Positions 15,998-23,101 of a DNA stretch of 28,912 nucleotides are shown here, in pieces; position 1 is the stretch's first letter; every line of letters begins with the position of its first letter. The stretch comes from UBA1764 sp045616685. GTDB taxonomy: Bacteria > Bacillota > Clostridia > Peptostreptococcales > Anaerovoracaceae. A model generated the notes under the pieces. That model made no database searches. It was not told the DNA's origin and worked only from the letters and a program-made list of their open reading frames with translations. The stretch spans positions 1-28,912 of the forward strand of contig JAZLHF010000005.1 of NCBI GenBank assembly GCA_045616685.1. Reading direction: 5' to 3'. Made by a program: the position numbers and the translations under genes.

Positions 15998-17368
15998 ATG
16001 AGTTCAGGAAAACATCTTAAGGGAATCCATGTTGACCATTGCAAGAACACTGCTGGAATGAGCATTATGCCAATGCCTACTCCGGAAAAGGTGTTTATTC
16101 CAATGTCTCAGCACATAGGTGCCCCTTGCCAGCCTACAGTTGCCGTTGGCGATCATGTTAAGGTTGGTCAAATCATAGGAGACAACGCTGCTCCTATGTG
16201 TGCCCCGATTCATGCAAGTGTATCGGGCGAAGTTGTTGCCATTGAGAAGTTTATGACTTCTTCTGGCCGTGTGGACACAAATGTTGTTATCCAAGCTGAT
16301 GGAAAGCAGGAAGTTTCAGAAACCGTTAAGGCTCCTGAAGTTACTGACAAGGCTTCATTCCTTGCTGCTGTTAGAGCAAGTGGCCTTGTAGGTCTTGGTG
16401 GCGCATCATTCCCAACACACATTAAGTACAATCCTAGAAACCCTGAAGAAGTTGACACTCTTATTGTCAACGGAGCAGAATGCGAACCTTACATCACAGT
16501 TGACCATATGACTATGGTTGCTCATGCAAGAGACATCGTTGAAGGTTGCAAGACTATCATGAAGTATCTCGGACTTAAGAGGACTATCATCGGTATTGAA
16601 AGCAATAAGCCAGATGCTATTGAATCTTTCAAAGACGTTCTTGCAAGCGTAAGCGAAGACATTACAGTATTCGAACTTCGTCAGGTTTACCCACAGGGTG
16701 CTGAAAGAGTTATCATCTACGAAACAACAGGTCGCCACCTTATCGCTGGTAAGCTTCCTGCAGATGTAGGTGTGATCGTTTCAAACTGTACATCTATTCT
16801 AAAGCTTCAGCAGTTCTTAACAACAGGTATGCCTCTTGTAGCAAAGAGCTTAACTGTTGATGGAAATATTGTTGCTAAGCCACAGAATGTAGAAGTTCCT
16901 ATCGGAACAAAGATTTCTGACATCATCGAATTCTGCGGTGGGCTCACAGCAGAAGCTGGCAAGATTCTTCTTGGCGGACCTATGATGGGCAGAGCAATCC
17001 CAACTGATGATTTCGCAGTTCAAAAGGGCAACAATGCTATCCTTTGCTTCGACAAAGCATTCGCTGAGAAGCCAGAAGAAACAGCATGTATCGCTTGTGG
17101 TCGCTGCGTTCGCGGTTGTCCAATGAACCTTATGCCAGCTAAGCTTTCAAGAGCTTACAGAAATAAGGACATTGACTTATTAAGAAAGTATAACGCTATG
17201 ACATGTATGGACTGTGGTTGCTGCGCATACTCTTGCCCAGCAAGAAAGCCACTTAACTTCGAAATTAAGCAGGCTAAGGGTCTCATCATGGCAGACGATG
17301 CTGCTAAGAAGGCTAAGGCTGAAAAGGCCGCAGCAGCTGCAGCAGAAAAGGAAGGAGGAAAGAATTAA
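15998..17368 (+). CDS. rnfC: Rnf complex subunit RnfC
   Basis: RnfC is the peripheral membrane subunit of the Rnf ferredoxin:NAD+ oxidoreductase, which couples electron flow from reduced ferredoxin to NAD+ with ion export. The 456-residue protein has the N-terminal barrel-sandwich (HVKVGQIIGDNAAPMCAPIH), the Gly-rich flavin/NADH-binding GLVGLGGASFPTHIKYNP and NGAECEPYIT, a SLBB region, and two 4Fe-4S motifs: C364-x2-C367-x2-C370-x3-C374 and C403-x2-C406-x2-C409-x3-C413. A Lys/Ala-rich tail (EKAAAAAAEKE) follows, much shorter than in some proteobacterial RnfC. Ribosome site AAGGAG. The stop overlaps the rnfD start by one base, as do the next three junctions, so the operon is tightly coupled. 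Confidence 0.97.
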   Translation: MSSGKHLKGIHVDHCKNTAGMSIMPMPTPEKVFIPMSQHIGAPCQPTVAVGDHVKVGQIIGDNAAPMCAPIHASVSGEVVAIEKFMTSSGRVDTNVVIQADGKQEVSETVKAPEVTDKASFLAAVRASGLVGLGGASFPTHIKYNPRNPEEVDTLIVNGAECEPYITVDHMTMVAHARDIVEGCKTIMKYLGLKRTIIGIESNKPDAIESFKDVLASVSEDITVFELRQVYPQGAERVIIYETTGRHLIAGKLPADVGVIVSNCTSILKLQQFLTTGMPLVAKSLTVDGNIVAKPQNVEVPIGTKISDIIEFCGGLTAEAGKILLGGPMMGRAIPTDDFAVQKGNNAILCFDKAFAEKPEETACIACGRCVRGCPMNLMPAKLSRAYRNKDIDLLRKYNAMTCMDCGCCAYSCPARKPLNFEIKQAKGLIMADDAAKKAKAEKAAAAAAEKEGGKN

Positions 17369-18336
17369 TGGCAGATAAAAGAACTGGTTTAATTGTTGCT
17401 TCCGCTCCTCACGTTTGTAACCCTGTAGATACAACAAGCATTATGAGAGATGTGCTTATCGCACTTATCCCATCACTTCTTGTTTCAATCTATGTATTCG
17501 GTTTCAGAGCATTAGCACTCACAGTTGTTTGTGCTGCTGCATGTGTCATCTTTGAATGGGCATGGCAGAAATTCATGCACAGACCTCAGACAATTGGTGA
17601 TTTATCAGCCGCAGTAACAGGTGTTATCTTAGCATTCAATATGCCTGTAACATTCCCGTTCTGGATGGCTATCGTTGGTTGCTTCATTGCAATCATAATT
17701 GTAAAACAGCTCTTTGGCGGACTTGGCGAAAACTTCGCTAATCCAGCTATCGTTGCTCGTATTGCACTTTTTGTTGGTTTTGCTTCAGCTATGACTAGCT
17801 GGAAGGTTACTGACAAGATGGATCCTGCAATTGTTGCTGCTGCCGGAGACGCTATGACAGGTGCAACACCTCTTGCTCTTTATACAAAAGGTGCTGAGCT
17901 TCCAAGCACTCTCTCAATGTTCCTTGGAACAATCAATGGTTCTATGGGCGAAGTTTCTGCTATAGCTCTTATCATTGGTGGTGTTTACCTTCTCGTTAGA
18001 AAGGTTATTACCTGGGAAATCCCTGTAAGCTTTATCGCAGTTGTTGCTATTCTTTCTGCTGCATTTGGCAGAAACCCACTCTTCGATATCTTAGCAGGTG
18101 GCGTTATGCTTGGTGCCATCTTCATGGCAACAGATTATGTAACATCCCCAATTAATCCTGCTGGCAAACTTATCTTTGGTGCAGGTTGCGGTGTTATGAC
18201 AATGCTTATTCGTCAGTTTGGTGCATACCCAGAAGGCGTATCATTCGCTATTCTTCTTATGAACATTCTGACTCCTCACATTGATAATTGGACACGTTCA
18301 AAACTTAATGGCGTGCCAAAGGGAGGTGCAAAGTAA
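17368..18336 (+). CDS. rnfD: Rnf complex subunit RnfD
   Basis: RnfD is an integral membrane subunit carrying covalent FMN. The 322-residue protein has many hydrophobic segments and shares the NqrB/RnfD fold. Recognisable blocks are APHVCNPVDTTSIMRDVLIA, GGLGENFANPAIVARIAL, and the flavinylation site AMTGATPLALY, where Thr167 is the predicted FMN acceptor. Later, ATDYVTSPINPAGKLIFG and the RQFGAYPEGVSFAILLMN stretch are typical. ApbE at 10723 is the likely modifying enzyme. The gene starts in the overlap TAATG with rnfC behind ribosome site GGAGGAAAG, and ends in the same kind of overlap with rnfG. Confidence 0.97.
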   Translation: MADKRTGLIVASAPHVCNPVDTTSIMRDVLIALIPSLLVSIYVFGFRALALTVVCAAACVIFEWAWQKFMHRPQTIGDLSAAVTGVILAFNMPVTFPFWMAIVGCFIAIIIVKQLFGGLGENFANPAIVARIALFVGFASAMTSWKVTDKMDPAIVAAAGDAMTGATPLALYTKGAELPSTLSMFLGTINGSMGEVSAIALIIGGVYLLVRKVITWEIPVSFIAVVAILSAAFGRNPLFDILAGGVMLGAIFMATDYVTSPINPAGKLIFGAGCGVMTMLIRQFGAYPEGVSFAILLMNILTPHIDNWTRSKLNGVPKGGAK

Positions 18337-18875
18337 TGAAAGAAAAATTAGCACCTACTATTGTTCTTGGAGTTCTTTGCCTTGTTGCTGCACTTTTACT
18401 TGCAGCCGTTAATGGCGTTACAGCTCCAAAAATTGAACAGATTACTATTGAAAACGCTAACGCAGCTCGTCAGGAAGTTATGCCTGAAGCTACATCCTTT
18501 AAGCAGATTGATTGCGAACTCGTTGATGGCGTTACAGAAGTTTACGAGAGTGAAAACGGAGTTGGTTTTGTTATCACTGCTGCTAAGAAGGGCTTCGGCG
18601 GTAACATCACAGTTATGACTGCTATTACTCCGGAAGGAACAATCGAAGCTATCAAGGTTACAGATGCTTCTAACGAAACTCCGGGCCTTGGTTCAAAGAC
18701 CACTACACCTGAACATGCTGCTAAGTTTGCTGGAAAGTCTACTGTCAGCATGGAAGATAAGGCTGCTCCTGATTATGTTGCTCCTGTATCTGGTGCTACA
18801 TATTCATCAAAAGGTGTGTTCAATGCAGTCACAGCTTGCCTTGAACAGTTTGCAAAGATCGGAGGTGCTCAATAA
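18336..18875 (+). CDS. rnfG: Rnf complex subunit RnfG
   Basis: RnfG carries the second covalent FMN of the complex, on a domain outside the membrane anchored by one N-terminal helix (about residues 7-28). The 179-residue protein contains the FMN-binding domain with GFGGNITVMTAITPEG, ETPGLGSKT and the flavinylation motif SGATYSSKGVFNAV; Thr155 is the predicted acceptor. Length and order fit clostridial RnfG. Ribosome site GGGAGGTG precedes the overlapped start. It is predicted to be flavinylated by ApbE after export. Confidence 0.97.
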   Translation: MKEKLAPTIVLGVLCLVAALLLAAVNGVTAPKIEQITIENANAARQEVMPEATSFKQIDCELVDGVTEVYESENGVGFVITAAKKGFGGNITVMTAITPEGTIEAIKVTDASNETPGLGSKTTTPEHAAKFAGKSTVSMEDKAAPDYVAPVSGATYSSKGVFNAVTACLEQFAKIGGAQ

Positions 18876-19558
18876 TGGAAAAGAAGAGTAAACTTTCTAT
18901 CTTAACTAACGGTTTTATCAAAGAGAATCCTATCCTTGTACTTGTAATTGGTACTTGCCCAACTCTGGCTGTATCAACACAGGCTATCAATGGTATTGGT
19001 ATGGGTCTGTCAGTACTTTTCGTACTCACATGCTCTAACATTTTGATTTCCGCATTAAAGAAGGTTATTCCTGATAACGTACGTATCCCTTGCTACATCG
19101 TAGTAATCGCTACATTCGTAACTATCGTTCAGATGGTTATTAAGGGCTTTTTGCCTGCACTTGATAAGGCACTTGGTCTTTACATTCCTCTGATCGTAGT
19201 TAACTGTATTATCCTTGGTCGTGCCGAAGCATTCGCTAACAAGAACAGCGTTGTTGATTCTGCTCTTGATGGTATTGGTATGGGCCTTGGTTATACTGTT
19301 GCTTTAACTCTTATGGCTTGCATCAGAGAGCTCATTGGTAATGGTACATTATTCGGTCTTACTATTACTGCTAATGCAATCACACCATTCGGTTTGATGC
19401 TTCTTGCTCCTGGTGGATTCTTCACCTTTGGTTGCTTAATTGCTTTAGTAAATTTCATTACTAAGGGTAAGGTTGAAGAAAAGAGAAAGAATAAGTGCAT
19501 GGGCTGCCCAGGCGCAGCTGCTTGCAATATGTTCGAGGAAGGAGGCTGTGAAGAATAA
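18875..19558 (+). CDS. rnfE: Rnf complex subunit RnfE, with Cys-rich tail
   Basis: RnfE is one of the two inverted-topology membrane subunits (RnfA/RnfE) that hold a cluster between them and form the electron path across the membrane. The 227-residue protein has about six helices and the conserved ENPILVLVIGTCPTLAVST and IPLIVVNCIILGRAEAF, whose cysteines belong to the intramembrane Fe-S site. The C-terminal tail after the last helix carries Cys208, 211, 217 and 225 (CxxC-x5-C-x7-C), on a stretch ending EEGGCEE. Those cysteines are additional to the core, and I do not know whether they bind metal. Starts in TAATG overlap behind GGAGGTG. Confidence 0.96.
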   Translation: MEKKSKLSILTNGFIKENPILVLVIGTCPTLAVSTQAINGIGMGLSVLFVLTCSNILISALKKVIPDNVRIPCYIVVIATFVTIVQMVIKGFLPALDKALGLYIPLIVVNCIILGRAEAFANKNSVVDSALDGIGMGLGYTVALTLMACIRELIGNGTLFGLTITANAITPFGLMLLAPGGFFTFGCLIALVNFITKGKVEEKRKNKCMGCPGAAACNMFEEGGCEE

Positions 19559-20148
19559 TGAAAGAAATGTTAATGATTATCATGGCCGCAGTTCTTGCAA
19601 ACAACTATGTTCTTGTAAGATTCCTCGGTATCTGTCCATTCCTTGGTGTATCTAAGAAACTGGATAGCGCAATGCCAATGAGTATTGCTGTAATTTTTGT
19701 AATGGTACTTGCTACTGCTGTTACATGGCCAATTCAAAAGCTCTTACTCGAGCCTCTTGGAATTGAATACATGCAGACAACTGTGTTTATTCTTGTAATC
19801 GCAGCTCTCGTACAGTTCATCGAAATTTTCATGAAGAAGTCACTCCCATCACTTCATAAGGCATTGGGAATCTTCCTTCCTCTGATTACAACAAACTGCG
19901 CTGTACTTGGTGTATGCGTTCTTAACATTACAGAAAACTACACATTCGTACAGTCACTCGTAAACTCCTTCGGAAGCGGTGTTGGTTTCATGCTTGCTAT
20001 GTTCCTCTTTGCAGGGGTTCGTTCCAAGATCGAAGACAACAATTATCCAGCTGCTTTCAAAGGCGTAGCATCCACTCTCGTTGCAGCTTCCATCACAAGC
20101 TTAGCTTTCATGGGCTTCAGCGGAATGGTTGATAACATTTTTAAGTAG
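19558..20148 (+). CDS. rnfA: Rnf complex subunit RnfA
   Basis: RnfA pairs with RnfE in the membrane core. The 196-residue protein has six predicted helices and the family motifs ANNYVLVRFLGICPFLGVSK and ITTNCAVLGVCVLN, with the cysteines that contribute to the shared intramembrane cluster. Length and motifs are standard. It overlaps rnfE by one base behind ribosome site GGAGG and is followed by rnfB after a 10-bp gap with its own AGGAGGT. Confidence 0.97.
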   Translation: MKEMLMIIMAAVLANNYVLVRFLGICPFLGVSKKLDSAMPMSIAVIFVMVLATAVTWPIQKLLLEPLGIEYMQTTVFILVIAALVQFIEIFMKKSLPSLHKALGIFLPLITTNCAVLGVCVLNITENYTFVQSLVNSFGSGVGFMLAMFLFAGVRSKIEDNNYPAAFKGVASTLVAASITSLAFMGFSGMVDNIFK

Positions 20149-20158
20149 GAGGTATCAA

Positions 20159-21103
20159 ATGGCAGCATTTATTTCACCTGTACTTCTTACAGTTATCGTT
20201 GCGGTAATTTGCGCAGTACTTTTAACAATTGCTTCAATTGTTTTCGCTGTTCCTGTTGATGAAACAGCTGTTAAGATTCGTGAAAAGCTCGCTGGTGCTA
20301 ATTGCGGTGCTTGCGGTTTTGCTGGTTGTGACGACTACGCTTCAGCTTTAGCAGCTGATCACGATCTTCCATGCAACAAGTGTGCTCCGGCAGGCGCTGC
20401 CGCAGCAGCAGCTATCGCCGAAATCTTAGGCGTATCTGCGGGTTCTACGGAACCTGTTGTTGCTACAGTTAAATGCTCTGGTTATGACAATGCCGCTAAG
20501 AAGGCAATGGATTATCAGGGATTTAAATCTTGTAACGCTGCTAAGGACTTCTTCGGTGGCCCTGGCGAATGTAAGTTTGGTTGTATTGGATTTGGCGATT
20601 GTGTTAAAGCTTGCGCATTCAATTCAATCGAAATTTGCAACGGCGTTGCTAAGGTTAACAAAGATACTTGTGTAGGGTGCGGCGCTTGTGCTAACACTTG
20701 CCCTAAGAAGATTATTGATATGGTTCCAAAGGCAAGCCGTGTATATGTTGGTTGCTCTTCACTTGATCCAGGTAAGGTTGTTAACCAGATTTGCAGCACA
20801 GGTTGTATTGGATGCAAGTTGTGCGAAAAGGAATGCAAGTTTGATGCTATCCATGTGGAAGATAATCTTGCAAAGATCGATGTTGAGAAGTGCAAGAATT
20901 GTGGCCTTTGCGCTAAGAAGTGCCCAAGACATATCATTCATGTCATTCCAAAGCCAGGTCAGAAGCCTGCTGTTAAGGTAGAAGCTCCAAAAGCTGAGGC
21001 TGCTCCGGCACCTGCTGAAGCTCCTGCAGCTGAGGTTGCTCCGACATCTGCTGAAGCTCCAAAGGCTGAAGCTCCGGCTCCGGCTCCAAAGGCTGAAGCA
21101 TAA
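20159..21103 (+). CDS. rnfB: Rnf complex subunit RnfB (ferredoxin-type)
   Basis: RnfB is the electron-entry subunit that takes electrons from reduced ferredoxin. The 314-residue protein has one N-terminal membrane helix, then a 4Fe-4S domain (GANCGACGFAGCDDYA, later CNKCAPAG) and further ferredoxin-type clusters: CKFGCIGFGDCVKAC, CVGCGACANTCPK, CIGCKLCEKECK and CKNCGLCAKKCP. The last 45 residues are an Ala/Pro/Lys/Glu repeat tail (APKAEAAPAPAEAP), a low-complexity extension of unknown role. I chose the ATG at 20159 because AGGAGGT stands directly upstream; an upstream in-frame ATG at 20129 lies inside rnfA. It is the last gene of the operon, followed by a terminator. Confidence 0.96.
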   Translation: MAAFISPVLLTVIVAVICAVLLTIASIVFAVPVDETAVKIREKLAGANCGACGFAGCDDYASALAADHDLPCNKCAPAGAAAAAAIAEILGVSAGSTEPVVATVKCSGYDNAAKKAMDYQGFKSCNAAKDFFGGPGECKFGCIGFGDCVKACAFNSIEICNGVAKVNKDTCVGCGACANTCPKKIIDMVPKASRVYVGCSSLDPGKVVNQICSTGCIGCKLCEKECKFDAIHVEDNLAKIDVEKCKNCGLCAKKCPRHIIHVIPKPGQKPAVKVEAPKAEAAPAPAEAPAAEVAPTSAEAPKAEAPAPAPKAEA

Positions 21104-21120
21104 GTTTTTCTGAACTTATT

Positions 21121-21156
21121 AAAACCCGCGCGAGGGGATTCTCCCCCGAGCGGGTT
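21121..21156 (+). terminator. Rho-independent terminator of the rnf operon
   Basis: AAAACCCGC-x-CGAGGGG pairs with CCCCGAGCGGGTTTT around a short loop, followed by a T-run. It begins 18 bp after the rnfB stop. A near copy lies at 21353-21386. Confidence 0.85.
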
Positions 21157-21398
21157 TTTGATTTGCATTCGTCGCGTCTTTGTAGTATCTGGTTCCACGG
21201 CTGTTCGGCCGCGAGGTGCCACCTTGACTATGGCGTCTGGTTCCGCGGCTGTTCGGCCGCGTGGTGCCACCTTGACTATGGCGTCTGGTTCCGCGGCTGT
21301 TCGCCCGCGTGGTGCCACCTTGACTATGGCGTCTGGTTCCGCGGCTGTTCGGCCCGTGCGAGGGGATTCTCCCCCGAGCGGATTTTTGACTTGCATTC
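21125..21398 (+). repeat. Duplicated rnf terminator sequence
   Basis: Bases 21125-21170 recur at 21353-21398 (46 bp, three differences, offset 228 bp). Both copies contain the word GAGGGGATTCTCCCCCGAGC, a T-run and TTGCATTC. Between them lies the 48-bp tandem repeat. The second copy's outer stem is weakened by the T and A substitutions. Confidence 0.9.
21191..21357. repeat. 48-bp tandem repeat, three copies plus a partial
   Basis: Units start at 21191, 21239, 21287 and 21335 (the last is cut off at about 21357). The unit runs from GGTTCCGCGGCTGTTCGGCC through GTGGTGCCACC to TTGACTATGGCGTCT. Only three or four bases differ between copies. Because 48 is a multiple of three, one frame stays open and repeats SGSAAVRPRGATLTMA, but there is no ribosome site and no start of any quality. 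The unit holds internal inverted repeats (GCCGCG, GTGGTGCCAC). Confidence 0.9.
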
Positions 21399-21486
21399 AC
21401 CGCGGCTTTGCGGCGGATGGATTCTCGGCTGATTTCGCGTGGCGTGATGCGCTGGCAGGGCGGCTGTTAGTGAATTTTGCCACAAA

Positions 21487-21745
21487 GTATCCATATGTAC
21501 GAGTTATAAGAAAAGTGGATACATATTCGGGTAGCGTTGTTTTCGGATGTTTGACTCAATGTATCTACATTCTTTGATTTTGGGATTGTTGGATACATAT
21601 TTAAGAAGGCCCCGCCTGCGTTTTGAGGTTTATATGTATCTACAATCATTCATATTAAGGAGAGTGGATACATATTTAGAAAAAATTAAATTTTTAAATC
21701 AATCTTTTTGTATCCACAATTTTGCGAATCAATGAATTTGGATGC
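21487..21745. repeat. Array 2: eight GTATCYA/TGGATAC sites in four 29-bp pairs
   Basis: Seven-base sites start at 21487 (GTATCCA), 21516 (TGGATAC), 21561 (GTATCTA), 21590 (TGGATAC), 21636 (GTATCTA), 21665 (TGGATAC), 21710 (GTATCCA) and 21739 (TGGATGC). Spacings are 29, 45, 29, 46, 29, 45 and 29 bp. Orientation alternates strictly, so each pair is an inverted repeat enclosing a 22-bp spacer whose sequence differs in all four pairs. The best pair (21632-21675) has 12-base arms, ATATGTATCTAC and GTGGATACATAT, with one T-G wobble. The geometry is the same as in the GCATGC arrays. It lies 363 bp upstream of nuclease-like paralog B. Confidence 0.85.
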
Positions 21746-21764
21746 ATTTCCGCGGGTGCTTATG

Positions 21765-21898
21765 GCGGGGCTGTGGCCGTCTGTTGGCCGGCCACAGTCG
21801 CCCGCTTGCTAGCAAGCTTCTTTGCCGCGTTAAGGCGTTAATGTCCTAATCCGTTTGCAGATTAGGTAGAAGATTCTTTGCCACGTTAAGGTGTTAAT
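21765..21898. other. Hairpins and a 25-bp direct repeat upstream of paralog B
   Basis: CTGTGGCCG (21771-21779) pairs with CGGCCACAG (21789-21797), extended by GCGGG/CCCGC. A perfect 14-base palindrome, GCTTGCTAGCAAGC (21804-21817), follows. TTCTTTGCCGCGTTAAGGCGTTAAT (split here as TTCTTTGCCGCG and TTAAGGCGTTAAT; 21818-21842) recurs at 21874-21898 with two changes, CGC to CAC and GCG to GTG, which keep the small stem paired. Between them CCTAATC/GATTAGG forms another stem (21845-21866). From 21900 to 22079 I see nothing else definite. Confidence 0.5.
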
Positions 21899-22079
21899 TG
21901 GAGTTAACTGCTAAGGCGTCGATTTTAAAAAGGGCAAAGTGATCAAGTGAGGCATCTATGTAATGGTTTCGCTTTTTTAAGAAACGAATTTGAAAAGAGT
22001 TTTTTGTTTTTAGAATTTTAAATGAGCAGGCCGGGTAAAGCGGTTAGGTAAAGCAAACTGAAAAAGTAAAAATTTGGTA

Positions 22080-22107
22080 TTTACATAATATGGAAATAAG
22101 ATAAAAT
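22080..22107 (+). promoter_or_regulatory. Candidate promoter of nuclease-like paralog B
   Basis: TTTACA (22080-22085), a 16-bp spacer, then TAAAAT (22102-22107). The ATG at 22114 lies six bases after the -10 box, so the transcript could begin at the start codon. The word ATATGGAAATA within it is shared with the promoter region of paralog A. Confidence 0.5.
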
Positions 22108-22938
22108 ATGAGTATGAATAAAATAGATGTTAATAGAACCGATTGTTATAATCAGGTACAAAATTATGTAAAATATCTCAGAAATAGAATCGCATTTCTT
22201 GAAAAGAAGCAGTGTGATTTGCCGAATGCAACCATAAAATATCTAAGTAGGGGTAGAAGTGTTTCTTTTTACAAGCGAATTCCTGGAAAGAAAGTTAAGG
22301 TTTGCTATATTAAACACGCCAATAAAGAGGAGATTACTAAAGTAGCTAATGCCTCATATGTAAAAAGAGTTTTGCCTAAATTAAAGAAAAATTTATATGC
22401 TGCTGAAAAATTTCTCGATCTTCATTCTGGAACAGAAGAACGCGAAATTGTAAACGCAATGCCGGATTTTATTAAAGAACTTAATAATAATCTTTTTGTG
22501 TATAAACCAACATATATTAAAAATTGGCAAGATCAACCATACATACGCAATCCTAATAAGCCTGAAGGTTTGATTCATGAAACTATGCGGGGTGATATGG
22601 TACGCTCTAAATCCGAAGTACTGCTTGCAGATGAATTGTACGAGCACAATTTAGCATATAGGCCAGAGTGTCCTTTGCGCCTTAAAAAAAGCGGGCGCAC
22701 AATTTATCCGGACTTTTTGATTTTGCATCCGGAAACTTTTAAGGAAATCATTTGGGAACATTTTGGAATGATGGACGATCCGGATTACGCGCGGGAAGCG
22801 TTTGCTAAAATTAATGCACTCGCCCGCGATGGATATTTTATGGGTGATAATTTGATTTGCACTTTCGAGCGAAGCGATATGCCTTTAACCCGCGGCACTA
22901 TTGAGCTTTATATTGAGAAATATTTTAAAATAATGTAA
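22108..22938 (+). CDS. PD-(D/E)XK nuclease-like protein, paralog B
   Basis: A 276-residue protein clearly homologous to the minus-strand gene at 8888-9694, most strongly over the C-terminal two thirds. Shared blocks are VKRVLPKLKKN, LHSGTEERE, NLFVYKP, VRSKSE (Glu170), ECPLRLKKSG (Glu187), YPDF (Asp202), Glu213, IWEHFGMM (Glu217) and NLICTFE. The pattern fits a PD-(D/E)XK nuclease fold; activity is inferred. The first 80 or so residues diverge from paralog A, which would suit different target recognition. The start may be the ATG at 22108 or, more likely, the one at 22114, six bases after a -10-like box; neither has a Shine-Dalgarno. No partner gene is visible. Confidence 0.72.
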   Translation: MSMNKIDVNRTDCYNQVQNYVKYLRNRIAFLEKKQCDLPNATIKYLSRGRSVSFYKRIPGKKVKVCYIKHANKEEITKVANASYVKRVLPKLKKNLYAAEKFLDLHSGTEEREIVNAMPDFIKELNNNLFVYKPTYIKNWQDQPYIRNPNKPEGLIHETMRGDMVRSKSEVLLADELYEHNLAYRPECPLRLKKSGRTIYPDFLILHPETFKEIIWEHFGMMDDPDYAREAFAKINALARDGYFMGDNLICTFERSDMPLTRGTIELYIEKYFKIM

Positions 22939-23010
22939 CCTAATAATAACGAAACTCGTCTATATAAGTGTAGAGGCCAATACGAATAGGCCCGCGGCCG
23001 GAGCCGTGGC

Positions 23011-23059
23011 GATGCACAAGTGTGGGTGCCGGAACTAGTAAGCTGGTGATGCACAAGTG
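23011..23059. repeat. 12-bp direct repeat before the sigma factor gene
   Basis: GATGCACAAGTG occurs at 23011-23022 and 23048-23059, 37 bp apart, within the GC-richer stretch that leads into the sigma factor gene. The flanking bases are also similar (GTGGC or GCTGGT before, GG or CG after). It could be a regulatory site or a leftover duplication. The rest of 22939-23101 has no gene. Confidence 0.55.
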
Positions 23060-23101
23060 CGATTGCTAAATATCCGAAGCGGCGGACAACAAAAATAACA
23101 T

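Noticed and set aside
21158..21577. A 139-residue frame with repeats of SGSAAVRPRGATLTMA
   Set aside because: It arises from the 48-bp tandem repeat keeping one frame open. It has no ribosome site, starts within the terminator copy and reads on into array 2.
21487..21745. CRISPR array
   Set aside because: Repeats are seven to twelve bases, inverted in pairs, with imperfect copies and two alternating spacings; no cas genes nearby.
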